64,000 nt of DNA from Nocardia fusca NBRC 14340 (GCF_001618425.1 NZ_BDCU01000018.1:1-64000), one strand, 5' to 3'; positions 26,103 to 35,547 are shown, numbered from the stretch's first letter. The notes: generated from the sequence alone by a model not told the origin. A program made the numbers and translations.

Positions 26103-27656
26103 ATGTTCGTCCCGTTCAGTGTCTCCGATTTCCTCGACCGCGCCGAAACCGTGTACGGCGACCGGATCGGTATCGTCGACGAACCCGCCCAGCCCGCCCC
26201 CGGCCAGGGCTCGCCGACCTATTCCCAGGTCGCCGACCTCGCCCGTAGACAGGCCGCCCGCCTCGACGAACTGGGTATCGCAGCCGGGGACCGGGTCGCG
26301 GTGGTCAGTCACAATTCGAGCCGGCTGCTGACCTCGTTCTTCGGGGTGAGCGGATGGGGCCGGGTGCTGGTCCCGATCAACTTCCGCCTGCGCCCGGACG
26401 AGGTGCGCTACATCGTCGAGGATTCCGGGGCCCGCGCCCTGTACGTGGACCCGGAACTCGCGGACTCGCTCGGCGAGGTCGACTGCGAGCGCAAATTCGT
26501 ACTGGGCGCCGATGCCGACCTCTACGCCGCCCCCGGGGCGGTGCCGCGGCCGTGGGAACCCGACGAATCCGCCACCGCCACCATCAACTACACCTCCGGG
26601 ACGACCGCCCGCCCGAAGGGCGTGCAGATCACCCATCGCAGTATCTGGGTCAATGCCGTCACCTTCGGCCTGCACGCCACGATCAGCGACCGCGACGTAT
26701 ATCTGCACACCCTGCCGATGTTCCACGCGAACGGCTGGGGCATGCCGTTCGCGATGACCGGCGTCGGCGCCCGGCACATCGTCCTGCGCAAGATCGACGG
26801 CGCCGAGATCCTGCGCCGGGTGCGCGACCACGGTGTCACGGTGATGTGCGCGGCGCCCGCGGTCGCTGCCGCGGTGCTCGACGCCGCGCAGACCTGGGAG
26901 GGCGAGATCCCCGGACGCGACCGGGTGCGGATCATCATGGCCGGTGCACCGCCGCCGACGAAAACCGTCGCCCGCGTCGAGGAGGAACTCGGCTGGGAGT
27001 TCATCCAGATCTACGGCCTGACCGAAACCTCCCCGCTGCTGACCGTCAACCGCGCGCGGGCGGAATGGGACGACCTCGACCCGGAGACCAGGGCCGCGAA
27101 GCTGACCCGCGCCGGTGCCCCGGCCCTGGGCGTCCGGCTGCGGGCCGAGGAGCCCGAGGAGGGTTCCGGAGAGGTTCTGGCCCGGTCCAATGTGGTGATG
27201 GAGGGTTACTGGGGCCGCCCCGAGGAGAGCGCGGCGGCGCTGGCCGGCGGATGGTTCCACACCGGCGACGGTGGCGCGCTCGGCGACGACGGCTACCTGA
27301 CCATCGCCGACCGCAAAAAGGACGTGATCATCACCGGCGGGGAGAACGTGTCGTCGATCGAAGTCGAGGATTGCCTGTTCTCCCATGCCGCCGTGGCCGA
27401 GGTGGCGGTGATCGCGGTGCCGAGCGAGAAGTGGGGCGAGACGATCAAAGCGCTGGTCGTGCTGACCCCGGACGCCGAAGCGAGCAACGCGACCGAAGCG
27501 GAATTGATCGCCTGGTGCAAACAGCGGCTGGCCGGCTACAAGGCGCCGACCTCGGTGGAGTTCCGGAGCGAGCTGGCCCGGACCGCGACCGGAAAACTCC
27601 AGAAGTTCAAGCTGCGCGCACCGTACTGGAGCGGCCGCAGCCGCCAGGTCAACTGA
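26103..27656 (+). CDS. Acyl-CoA synthetase / AMP-dependent ligase
   Basis: This 517-residue adenylate-forming enzyme has the P-loop-like motif TINYTSGTTARPKGVQ (~160-175), the A5 motif QIYGLTETSP, GWFHTGDGG (the hinge-preceding A7), RKKDVIITGGENVSSIEVED (A8) and the catalytic lysine near the end in RTATGKLQKF. This pattern fits fatty- or carboxylic-acid:CoA ligases. AGGAGGG precedes the ATG at 26103. It lies 119 bases after thiZ, so it may be cotranscribed, but its chemistry does not obviously belong to thiamine salvage. Confidence 0.92.
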   Translation: MFVPFSVSDFLDRAETVYGDRIGIVDEPAQPAPGQGSPTYSQVADLARRQAARLDELGIAAGDRVAVVSHNSSRLLTSFFGVSGWGRVLVPINFRLRPDEVRYIVEDSGARALYVDPELADSLGEVDCERKFVLGADADLYAAPGAVPRPWEPDESATATINYTSGTTARPKGVQITHRSIWVNAVTFGLHATISDRDVYLHTLPMFHANGWGMPFAMTGVGARHIVLRKIDGAEILRRVRDHGVTVMCAAPAVAAAVLDAAQTWEGEIPGRDRVRIIMAGAPPPTKTVARVEEELGWEFIQIYGLTETSPLLTVNRARAEWDDLDPETRAAKLTRAGAPALGVRLRAEEPEEGSGEVLARSNVVMEGYWGRPEESAAALAGGWFHTGDGGALGDDGYLTIADRKKDVIITGGENVSSIEVEDCLFSHAAVAEVAVIAVPSEKWGETIKALVVLTPDAEASNATEAELIAWCKQRLAGYKAPTSVEFRSELARTATGKLQKFKLRAPYWSGRSRQVN

Positions 27657-27678
27657 TATCCGGCGGGCGGTGCGAACC

Positions 27679-28041
27679 TCACCGCTTGGCGTAGTCGGTG
27701 ACCCCCTGCCAGTCGATCATGACGCAGGGTTCGTCGCCGACGGTCCAGGCATCGTGTCCAGGTGGGACGATCATGAAATCGCCGGGGCCGAATTCCTGTT
27801 TCTCACCGTCGTCCATGACCACCGCCAGGTGCCCCGAGACGCAGTAGCCCGTATGGGGTGCCTGGCAACTGTCGGTTCCGGCGATCGGCCGGACATGTTC
27901 CGACCAGCGCCAGCCGGGTTCGAAGACAGCCCGGCCCACGGGGCCGGCGTCGAGGTTGACCAGGTCGATTTTGCCCTTGCCTGCCTCGAATGGACGGGTT
28001 TCCTCGGGTGAATCGAAGTTCTTGCGTACCAAACCGGACAT
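27679..28041 (-). CDS. Cupin-domain protein
   Basis: This 120-residue single cupin has GWRWSEHV (motif 1-like, His) and GPGDFMIVPPGHDAW (motif 2, His), so a metal site is plausible although reduced. It starts at 28041 behind GAGGAGA. It is downstream of, and on the same strand as, the gentisate operon, but separated from it by 241 bases containing a CRP-type palindrome, so it probably has its own promoter. It is possibly a small dioxygenase or sensor; the substrate is unknown. Confidence 0.85.
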   Translation of the reverse strand: MSGLVRKNFDSPEETRPFEAGKGKIDLVNLDAGPVGRAVFEPGWRWSEHVRPIAGTDSCQAPHTGYCVSGHLAVVMDDGEKQEFGPGDFMIVPPGHDAWTVGDEPCVMIDWQGVTDYAKR

Positions 28042-28139
28042 AGTTGTTCTCCTCGGTACTACGAATCCCCGTTCCGGATGGGTTGGATCCCTCCTTCGGA
28101 CGCCTGCGCTGCCGATAACGGCACAGCCCGAGCGTTGAA

Positions 28140-28155
28140 TGTGATGGGCATCACA
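28140..28155. promoter_or_regulatory. CRP/GlxR-type palindrome upstream of the cupin gene
   Basis: TGTGATGGGCATCACA is a perfect TGTGA-N6-TCACA site, 99 bases upstream of the cupin start. It matches the consensus of cAMP-receptor proteins such as GlxR of corynebacteria. Confidence 0.6.
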
Positions 28156-28282
28156 TATTACTGTCGTGGCTGTGCTGGCGGCAAGGCAGGCAGCCGCCAC
28201 AGCCGTAAGAGCCGGGAGCGCGGTGGTGGGGGACGCCCGCCGGTGAATCGGTTCGAGGGCCGGACCGGGCGGCGCCGGGTGA

Positions 28283-29536
28283 CTACGCCCGCCCGGCGGC
28301 CACCCGGTCGGCCGAGGCGAGCGGTATCGGCTCGAACATCGGGGGTTCGTCCGCGGGGAACAGCGCCGTCGGACCATAAATCCAGTCGGTGAACGAGTAG
28401 TCGCCGACTTCGCGTGCCCGCAGCAGCATATTGCGCTGCGCGCGCCGGATCCCGTCGAGATGCCAGAGTTCACCCCACACCCGAGCCGTCAGCACCACCC
28501 GCCGGCAGTGTTCCGGCCGGACCGCCTCGTACGCCGCGAGGGCCCCTGTCCAGTCGACCACGCCGTCGTCGCCCCGCAGGCGCCGCACATGCTCGGCGAG
28601 CACCCACCCGTCCTCGATCGCCATGATCGCGCCCTGCGCCATGTACTGCAGCGGCGGGTGGGCGGCGTCGCCGAGCAGCGCGATCCGTCCATCGACCCAG
28701 GTGTCGATCGGATCGCGGTCGTACATCCGCCACCACTTGTCCCGCCACAGATGCGGTAACCGATCCTGGACGAAATCGCAGGTCGCGGCGAAGGCGGTGT
28801 CGAGTTCGTCGGGAGTACCCCAGTCGTCGAGCCCGGCCACGGCCTTCGGGGATTCGAACACCGCCACCTGATTGAGCAGATCGCCGCCACGCAGCCCGTA
28901 GTGGACGAAATGGCACCGCGGACCGACGTAGACGACCACTTCGGCGAGGTCCACCGGCCGGTCCACTTCCGCGATCGGCACGGTACCGCGGTAGGCGACA
29001 TAGGCCGAGGACACCGGCCGGTCGTCGGTGAGCAGTGTGCGCGCGACGGAATGCAACCCGTCGGCCGCGATCACGATATCGGCCTCGTGGACCGTACCGG
29101 CCCGAGTTGTCGCACGGGCCTTTCCATCGCCCTGGGCGTACGAGACGACGCGTTGTTCGGTACGCAGTTCGACGCCTGCGTCCCGGCACGCCTCCAGGAA
29201 CAGCGCGTGCAGATCACTGCGGTGGATGACCAGATACGGGAAGCCGTACTCGCGCTCCAGATCGCGCAGGTCGAGCGAGGTCAGTTCGCTTCCGTCGACC
29301 GCGTCCCGCATCACCATCCGGTCGGGCACCACCCCGCGGGCTTTCACGGCGTCCAGCAGACCGTAGTCGTGCAGGATGCGGGTGCAGTTGGGCGCGAGCT
29401 GAATACCCGCCCCGACCTCACCGAACTGTTTCGCCTGCTCCAGGACCCGCACCTGCAGGCCGAGCCGGGACAGCGCGAAAGCGGTACTCAGCCCGCCGAT
29501 GCCGCCGCCGACGATGACGACGTCAGGGGTGCTCAC
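28283..29536 (-). CDS. FAD monooxygenase, probable 3-hydroxybenzoate 6-hydroxylase
   Basis: This 417-residue class A flavoprotein hydroxylase has the GxGxxG fingerprint VVIVGGGIGGLSTAFAL (6-22), the DG motif IVIAADGLHSVAR and the GD motif IALLGDAAHPPLQYMAQGA. It is the last gene of an operon encoding gentisate breakdown, so conversion of 3-hydroxybenzoate to gentisate is the natural assignment; salicylate 5-hydroxylase-like activity is less likely for this flavin class. It starts 12 bases after the isomerase gene stop. Confidence 0.87.
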   Translation of the reverse strand: MSTPDVVIVGGGIGGLSTAFALSRLGLQVRVLEQAKQFGEVGAGIQLAPNCTRILHDYGLLDAVKARGVVPDRMVMRDAVDGSELTSLDLRDLEREYGFPYLVIHRSDLHALFLEACRDAGVELRTEQRVVSYAQGDGKARATTRAGTVHEADIVIAADGLHSVARTLLTDDRPVSSAYVAYRGTVPIAEVDRPVDLAEVVVYVGPRCHFVHYGLRGGDLLNQVAVFESPKAVAGLDDWGTPDELDTAFAATCDFVQDRLPHLWRDKWWRMYDRDPIDTWVDGRIALLGDAAHPPLQYMAQGAIMAIEDGWVLAEHVRRLRGDDGVVDWTGALAAYEAVRPEHCRRVVLTARVWGELWHLDGIRRAQRNMLLRAREVGDYSFTDWIYGPTALFPADEPPMFEPIPLASADRVAAGRA

Positions 29537-29548
29537 GATGAGCCTCCT

Positions 29549-30175
29549 CTACAACCAGGGGCCGAGGTCGGGGACACCGGCGAGGGAATGGGGACGACCG
29601 GCGAGGTAGGCGGCGACCTCGGGTAGCGGGCCGTCGGGGATTTCGCCGAGCCCACGTCTGCCCCGGATATCGGTGACGAGCGCGGCCAGGAATTCGTCGG
29701 GGAGGTCGGCGAAGGTGGTGCCCGTGCCGAGATCGACGGCATGGACACACACCTCGCGCGCCCGCAGCCACGGGATCTCCGTGGCCGGGACGGTCCGCCC
29801 CTGCGCGGTGACGACCTCGTTGTGCCAGTCGTCCCCGGTCAGCGCATCCATTGCGACGGACAGTGTGCGCACCGCCCTGTTCAACCAGGCCGTCAGCTCG
29901 TCCGCGGTCAGTTCCGCACCCGACTCGATATCGGCATTGCGCTGGTCGGCCGAGGAATACATCGGCGTGCGTTCGCCGGTGCGTGCCCAGTGCACCAGAT
30001 TCCCGAGCGCGTCGGCATTGGCCGCGACATGTGCCACCAGATGCCTACGCGTCCACCCGGGCAGGCTGCTCGGCGCCGACATCGACCTGTCATCGAGCAG
30101 GGCGACGTGTGTGACGAACAGTCCCGTCCCGTGCTCGGCCCACTTCAGCGAGTCGGCGTGTGTCCGCCCGGTCAC
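29549..30175 (-). CDS. Mycothiol-dependent maleylpyruvate isomerase
   Basis: This 208-residue DinB-like/MDMPI protein has LPGWTRRHLVAHVAANADALGNLVHWARTGE (about 38-68) with the metal-binding histidine, and REVCVHAVDLGTG later in the chain. It converts maleylpyruvate to fumarylpyruvate with mycothiol as cofactor, the actinobacterial version of the gentisate pathway. The GTG start at 30175 overlaps the previous stop, so translation is coupled. Confidence 0.9.
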   Translation of the reverse strand: MTGRTHADSLKWAEHGTGLFVTHVALLDDRSMSAPSSLPGWTRRHLVAHVAANADALGNLVHWARTGERTPMYSSADQRNADIESGAELTADELTAWLNRAVRTLSVAMDALTGDDWHNEVVTAQGRTVPATEIPWLRAREVCVHAVDLGTGTTFADLPDEFLAALVTDIRGRRGLGEIPDGPLPEVAAYLAGRPHSLAGVPDLGPWL

Positions 30176-31002
30176 GAGGCGTTCACGACCTTGTTCGTGC
30201 ACGCCCCCAGCCCGGCGATCCGGGTCACCACGATTTCCCCGCCGGCCAGGTAGACCTTCGGGTCCCGGGCGTGCCCGACCCCGGCCGGGGTTCCGGTGGC
30301 GATCAGGTCGCCCGGGTTCAACCGGATCACCGTCGACACGTACTGCACCAGGTGCACCGAGTCGAACAGCAGCGTCCCGGTGTCGTCGTGCTGCATGACC
30401 TGCCCGTCGACGAGCGTCTGCACCTCGAGCGCCGGCCGTACCCCGCCGACCTCGTCCGGGGTGACGACATAGGGCCCGACCGGGGTGGAGGAATCCCAGA
30501 TCTTGCCCTGCGTCCATTCGATCGTGCGGAACTGCCAGTCCCGCACCGACACATCGTTCATCACGGTGAACCCCGCGATGGCGTCCGCGGCTTCGGCCTC
30601 GGCGGCCCGCCGCACCGGCTTGCCCACGACCACCACCAGCTCGACCTCCCAGTCCAGCGCGTCGGTTTCGGCCGGTTTCACGATCGGGTCGTTCGGCCCG
30701 ATGAGGCTGTCGGCGAACTTCGGGAAAAGCGTCGGGTAGCCGGGCAGTTCGCGCCCCATCTCCTTGATGTGGTTGGTGTAGTTGTGCCCGACGCAGATCA
30801 CCTTCGACGGGTTCGGCACCACCGCGGCGAAATCCGCGCCGGCCACCGGCCAGGTCCGGCCGGTGGCCTCGGCCGCGATCGTGGGCCAGTCGCCCCGGGC
30901 GAACAGCGCGCCGAGGTCGTCGTAGCCCAGGTCGACGAGCGTGTCACCGTCGCGGCGCACCGCGCGGGTGCCGCCGTCGACGCGCAGAGTGGCGAGTTTC
31001 AT
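30172..31002 (-). CDS. Fumarylacetoacetate-hydrolase family protein, probable fumarylpyruvate hydrolase
   Basis: This 276-residue FAH-fold enzyme has KVICVGHNYTNHIKEMG, a catalytic metal cluster in DWEVELVVVVGKP, GFTVMNDVSVRDWQ and the C-terminal GTPAGVGHARDPK. It cleaves fumarylpyruvate into fumarate and pyruvate, the last step of gentisate catabolism. It overlaps the genes on both sides by 4 bases, so it is part of one transcription unit. Confidence 0.9.
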   Translation of the reverse strand: MKLATLRVDGGTRAVRRDGDTLVDLGYDDLGALFARGDWPTIAAEATGRTWPVAGADFAAVVPNPSKVICVGHNYTNHIKEMGRELPGYPTLFPKFADSLIGPNDPIVKPAETDALDWEVELVVVVGKPVRRAAEAEAADAIAGFTVMNDVSVRDWQFRTIEWTQGKIWDSSTPVGPYVVTPDEVGGVRPALEVQTLVDGQVMQHDDTGTLLFDSVHLVQYVSTVIRLNPGDLIATGTPAGVGHARDPKVYLAGGEIVVTRIAGLGACTNKVVNAS

Positions 31003-32015
31003 CGGGTGATCTCCTGACGGTCGAGCTGGAGCGCCTCGAAAACGGGCGCGTCCGAGAAACGGAAAAGGTCCAGGGCGCCGGAATCGGAGTCGGTGTCACC
31101 GGCTTCCGATCTGGCGGAAAAGGGTTCCCACGAGGGGACGACGAACAGGTCACCGCGGGTGACCGACCAGCTCTTGTCTCCCACGGTCACCGTGTCGGAC
31201 CCATCGAACACCTGATACACCGACGACCCGGTCTCCCGGACCGGCGCGGTTTCCGAACCTCGGGTGACCCGATGGAACTCCGCCCGCATGGTCGGCAGCA
31301 CATCGGTGCCGTCGTGCGGATTGGAGAACCGCACCGCCGCGTGCCCGGGTTCGACGGTCCCGCCGTATCCCTCCTTCTCCAACAGGAGCTGATCGTTCAA
31401 CGCGGCATCCGTGTTCTCCCATTTGTAGGCCAGCAGCGGCGAACCCGGCGCCACCGCACCCACCGACAGCGGTCGCAGCCCGGGATGCCCCCACAGCCGC
31501 TCCGATCGCGACCGCTGCGGCGTGATCCGCTCCGCGTCGCTGATCTCCGCGCGCCCGAACTCGAAGAACTGCGACTCCATCACGTACTGGAACGGGATAT
31601 CCAGCCCGTCGATCCAGGCCATCGGCTCCGCGGTCGCATTGTGGTGCGCATGCCAATTCCACCCGGCCTGCGGCAGGAAATCTCCGCGCCGCATCGGCAC
31701 CGCGTCACCGTCGGCCGTGTCCCCGGTGCCACCGACCACGGTCCACACCCCCGACCCCTCCACCACGAACCGGAAGGCATGCTGGGTGTGCCGGTGCTCC
31801 GGGGCATCCTCTCCCGGCATCAGATACTGGATCGCCGCCCACAATGTCGGCGTCGCGAACGGCCGCCCACCGAGCGCCGGATTCGCCAGCGCGATCGCCC
31901 GCCGCTCACCCCCGCGGCCGACCGGCACGATATCGCCCGCCTGCGCCGCCAGCCGTAGCAGATTCTCCCACCGCCACAGATGCGGCACCGCCCGCGACCG
32001 CGGATGTGCCGGCAT
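30999..32015 (-). CDS. Gentisate 1,2-dioxygenase, 5'-truncated
   Basis: The bicupin ring-cleavage enzyme is recognised from RAVPHLWRWENLLRLA, the metal-binding EHRHTQHAFRFVVEG, the GWNWHAHHN segment and a second cupin with GDKSWSVTRGDLFVVPSW. All iron ligands of the first cupin are present. The first standard start codon is the ATG at 32015. The conserved N-terminal helix (ELYRGFEQELLVPLWTEIGD) lies upstream in the same frame at 32016-32078. It has no ATG, GTG or TTG before the in-frame TGA near 32139, so the native start is gone. Activity from 32015 is uncertain. Confidence 0.8.
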   Translation of the reverse strand: MPAHPRSRAVPHLWRWENLLRLAAQAGDIVPVGRGGERRAIALANPALGGRPFATPTLWAAIQYLMPGEDAPEHRHTQHAFRFVVEGSGVWTVVGGTGDTADGDAVPMRRGDFLPQAGWNWHAHHNATAEPMAWIDGLDIPFQYVMESQFFEFGRAEISDAERITPQRSRSERLWGHPGLRPLSVGAVAPGSPLLAYKWENTDAALNDQLLLEKEGYGGTVEPGHAAVRFSNPHDGTDVLPTMRAEFHRVTRGSETAPVRETGSSVYQVFDGSDTVTVGDKSWSVTRGDLFVVPSWEPFSARSEAGDTDSDSGALDLFRFSDAPVFEALQLDRQEITR

Positions 32016-32083
32016 CAGATCACCGATCTCGGTCCACAGCGGAACCAGCAGTTCCTGCTCGAAACCCCGATACAGCTCCAGAT

Positions 32084-32587
32084 CTGGTGGGGGAGTCGGC
32101 GAACCTGACGATCCGGGCCGGGGACACGGCGCGGTTCATAGCCAGTGTCGAGTGCCGGCAGGCGCTGCGGGTGGGGTCGAGGGAGGGGATGGTGTTTCCG
32201 GCCCATCGCACGACCGCCGGTCTGGTGCTGCTCGCGGAGCTCGGCTCAGCCGAGTTGGACGAGCTCTACGACGAAACGCGATATACGGAGCGCCCCGACG
32301 AACGGCCGGACCTGCCGAGTCTGCGCACCCAGCTCGCCAAGGTGCGCCGGGCGGGGTTCGCGCTGAACGACGGGCTCTCGGAGCGCGGGGTTGTCGCGGT
32401 CGGGGTGCCGGTGCGGGACGCGGACGGTACCGCGCTGGCGGGTCTGTCCGTATCGATGCCTTCGGTCCGCTACGACCGGAATCAGCTGCCAACTCTCGTC
32501 GCCACCCTGCACCGGGCTGCCGGTGGAATCGAAGCGAGCCGCGACGCCGACCGGGGAACAACGCCGCAGCCCGGGCGGCACGAGTAG
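32084..32587 (+). pseudogene. IclR-family regulator remnant (effector domain only)
   Basis: The frame from about 32084 reads as the C-terminal effector-binding domain of an IclR regulator: ESANLTIRAGD, SVECRQALRVGSREGMVFPAH, LLAEL, and later LNDGLSERGVVAVGVPVRDADG and GLSVSMPSVRY. The N-terminal winged-helix half is absent. Upstream bases instead encode the gentisate dioxygenase on the other strand. The open frame extends upstream only by chance. It was presumably the divergent activator or repressor of the gentisate operon; without its DNA-binding domain it cannot regulate. Confidence 0.7.
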
Positions 32588-32628
32588 GCGAGGCCGACTC
32601 CGCCGCCGACCCTGCACAGCGGCGGTTG

Positions 32629-33975
32629 TCAGACGATGGGTGTCGATCGCTCCAGTCCGGGGATCTCGCCGTTACGGAACGCATCGACGAAAAGCTCGTG
32701 GTCGGTCCGCGTGCGCAGAGCATAGGACTGGCCGAAATCCACCATAGCGCGCACGAATTCGTCCTCATCGGAGCCGATGGCCGCCATGATCGCCTCCTCG
32801 CTCTGGAAATCGACCAGTGTCTGATCGGAGTCGGCGTCGGAGACGCAGTGCATACCCGCGGTCGCGTGGCCGAGATATTCGATCACCGGTTGCATTTCCT
32901 CCGGCTCGGTGAGATCGGACCAGTCGAGATCGCTCACGTAAGGGGAGAGTTCGGAGACGATATAACCGTCCCCGCCTATCTCGGTGTAGCCGAGCCAGGG
33001 GTCGGCATGGGCCTGGAGAGCGCGCTGGGACACGGCGGTGCGGTGCCCGTGGTGCCGGAAGTAGTCCCGGATTCGTTCGTCCCGCACGACCCGGCTGGGC
33101 GCGGCGATATTCCCCTGTTTCATGGACAGGATCACATCGTTCTCCAGCGCCTCGGTCTGCCCCTCCACGAGAATGTTGTACGCGGGCAGCCCCGCCGACC
33201 CGATCCCGAATCCTTTGCGGCCGACGATATCTTTCACCTGGTAGGTGATGCTGCGGAACCGCTTGTGTGCCGGGATCGTCTCGAGGTACCGGGTGAAGGC
33301 GTCCAACACCAGGGCGCGCTCCTCTTCGTCCACACAGCGGACATCCTTGCCCGGCCGGAATCGGCGTTCGTAGTTCTCGACCATCGTGGTGCTCGCCAAC
33401 AGGGCGGTGCGGGTGCTCATCCGGGCATCGAGCAGCACATCGTGCACGGGACCCGTGGTGTTCCGCAGATGCAGTTTGAAGTCCTGTTCATTCTGGGTGC
33501 CGTCGTGAAAGGCGCGTACCATGCGCACATACGAGCGCACATACGTCGCTGTCAATGCCTCGATATCGGCATCGGAGACGGCTTTGCGGCGGGCCAGCAG
33601 CGCCACGCTGGCGCAGAAACGTTTGATATCCCAGGTGAACGCGCCGAGATATGCTTCGTCGAAATCGTTGACGTCGAAGACGAATTGTCCGGCGGAATCC
33701 ATATAGGTGCCGAAATTCTCCGCATGCAGGTCGCCCTGGATCCAGACCCTGCTGGTGCGCTCATCGACCCACCGATCCTCGGTGGCGGCCATATCGTTGT
33801 AGAACAGGCAGGCGGACCCGCGGTAGAAGGCGAACGGGTTGTCCGCCATTTTGCGGAACTTCTTGCGGAACGCGTCCGGGTCGGCGGCGATCATCTCGCC
33901 GAAGGCATCGGTGAAGACTTCGACGATCTCGGCCTTGCGGTCGTACGCACTGCGTTCGCTGAACCCGTTGGCCAT
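32629..33975 (-). CDS. DUF2252-domain protein
   Basis: This protein of about 448 residues matches DUF2252: FRKMADNPFAFYRGSACLFY, VWIQGDLHAENFGTY (kinase-like HGDLHxxNFG loop), FDVNDFDEAYLGAFTWDIKRFCAS and the C-terminal YALRTRTDHELFV. The GDLHxxN and DFDE motifs resemble the catalytic and metal sites of aminoglycoside-phosphotransferase-like kinases, but no substrate is established. The ATG at 33975 is chosen because the upstream frame to 34092 is atypical. It is convergent with the IclR remnant. Confidence 0.9.
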   Translation of the reverse strand: MANGFSERSAYDRKAEIVEVFTDAFGEMIAADPDAFRKKFRKMADNPFAFYRGSACLFYNDMAATEDRWVDERTSRVWIQGDLHAENFGTYMDSAGQFVFDVNDFDEAYLGAFTWDIKRFCASVALLARRKAVSDADIEALTATYVRSYVRMVRAFHDGTQNEQDFKLHLRNTTGPVHDVLLDARMSTRTALLASTTMVENYERRFRPGKDVRCVDEEERALVLDAFTRYLETIPAHKRFRSITYQVKDIVGRKGFGIGSAGLPAYNILVEGQTEALENDVILSMKQGNIAAPSRVVRDERIRDYFRHHGHRTAVSQRALQAHADPWLGYTEIGGDGYIVSELSPYVSDLDWSDLTEPEEMQPVIEYLGHATAGMHCVSDADSDQTLVDFQSEEAIMAAIGSDEDEFVRAMVDFGQSYALRTRTDHELFVDAFRNGEIPGLERSTPIV

Positions 33976-34122
33976 ACCCACGATCTCGACCCGGTCCTTT
34001 CGTCGTGACGTTGTTGCCGTCCTGGCGCCGGGCAACTGAGGCGTTGGATTCGATCGTGCCAGAACTCCTTTCGCGGTGCCCGTCCACGGCAAGCGGACGA
34101 TGGATGGTTCGCCACCGATGGG

Positions 34123-35547
34123 TCAGCGGAGTTCGTCTTCCGCGGCGGCGAGCGCGGCGAACTCCTCGTCGGGAGAACCGGAGACCAGTCGCGTCCGGCT
34201 GTAGAGGGCGAAATACAGCATGAACAGCAGAAAAACGACCAGGCAGCCGAACGCCGCGGTGGAGTCCACGAGGAAGGTCGCGATCACCGACAGGACGGCG
34301 ATCACCAGCGCGAAGCCGGCGGTGACGAGGCCACCGGGCGTCCGGTACGGCCTTTTCAAACCCGGTTCCCGGATCCGCAGCACGATATGACTGATCATCA
34401 TGAGCACGTAACTCAGTGCCGCGCCGAACACCGCCATATTGAGCAGTGTCGCGCCGTTGCCGAAGAGCGACAGGCCGAAGCCGATGACGCCGGGCACGAT
34501 CAAGGCCGGTGCCGGAGCCTTGCGTGCGTTGGTGACAGAGAGCCTACGCGGCAGGTAGCCCGCGCGTGACAACGCGAACAGTTGCCGTGAGTAGGCGAAG
34601 ATGATCGAGAAGAAACTCGCGACGAGACCGGCCAACCCGATGTAGTTCACGACCGTCGCCGCGGTGCCCGAGCCCAGCGCTTCGACGAGCGGATTTCCGG
34701 ATGCCTGCATCGCGGCGGCCCCGCCCACTCCGGGGACGAGAACCAGCACCACCGCCCCCGTCACGACCAGGACCGTCATCGCCGCGATGATGCCTCGTGG
34801 CACGTTGCGCGCGGGATCCCGCGCTTCCTCTGCCGCGAGCGGGACACCCTCGACGGCGAGGAAGAACCAGATGGCGAAGGGGAGCGCCGACCAGATCCCG
34901 AGGTAGCCGAACGGCAGGAACTCGCCGGCTCCCGCGGCATCCGGGTCGGGGGCGATATCGGTCAGGTTCGACACGGAGAAGCTGCCGATGCTTGCGACCG
35001 CGAAGATCACGAGACCGACGAGAGCGATCGCCGTGATGACGAACATCGCCTTCAGCGCTTCACCGACACCTGCCAGATGGATGCCCACGAAGATCGTGTA
35101 CACGACGAGATACACCCACCACCCGTCGGTGATGCCGAACAGGCCGAGGGATTCGACATAGGCGCCGATGAATGTGGCGATCGCGGCCGGTGCGATCGAG
35201 TATTCGATCAGCACCGCTGTTCCGGTCGCGAACCCGCCCCATGGCCCCAGGGCCCGGCGAGCGAATGTGTAACCGCCACCCGCGGTGGGCAGGGCGGCGG
35301 ACATCTCGGCCATACTCAGCACCATCGCGCCGTACATGGCCGCGATCACGACCGTGGCGACGGCCAGGCCGCCGAAGCCACCCTCGGCCAGGCCGAAGTT
35401 CCATCCGGAGTAGTCGCCGCTGATCACATAACCGACGCCGAGCCCGGCCAGCAGCACCCAACCCGCCGTTCCGGTGCGCAGTGTCCGCTTGCCGAGGTAT
35501 TCCTGGTCGATCCCGGGTCCGGGTTCGCCGGGTGTGGTGACACTCAT
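34123..35547 (-). CDS. APC-superfamily permease, probable ethanolamine permease
   Basis: This 474-residue protein has about twelve membrane segments. The N-terminal GVGYVISGDYSGWNFGLAEGG and the following MAEMSAALPTAGGGYTFARRALGPWGG match ethanolamine permeases of the amino acid-polyamine-organocation family. The C-terminus is charged and cytoplasmic. AGGGAGC seven bases upstream supports the ATG at 35547. No ethanolamine ammonia-lyase gene is present in the window. The DUF2252 gene lies 147 bases downstream. Confidence 0.9.
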   Translation of the reverse strand: MSVTTPGEPGPGIDQEYLGKRTLRTGTAGWVLLAGLGVGYVISGDYSGWNFGLAEGGFGGLAVATVVIAAMYGAMVLSMAEMSAALPTAGGGYTFARRALGPWGGFATGTAVLIEYSIAPAAIATFIGAYVESLGLFGITDGWWVYLVVYTIFVGIHLAGVGEALKAMFVITAIALVGLVIFAVASIGSFSVSNLTDIAPDPDAAGAGEFLPFGYLGIWSALPFAIWFFLAVEGVPLAAEEARDPARNVPRGIIAAMTVLVVTGAVVLVLVPGVGGAAAMQASGNPLVEALGSGTAATVVNYIGLAGLVASFFSIIFAYSRQLFALSRAGYLPRRLSVTNARKAPAPALIVPGVIGFGLSLFGNGATLLNMAVFGAALSYVLMMISHIVLRIREPGLKRPYRTPGGLVTAGFALVIAVLSVIATFLVDSTAAFGCLVVFLLFMLYFALYSRTRLVSGSPDEEFAALAAAEDELR

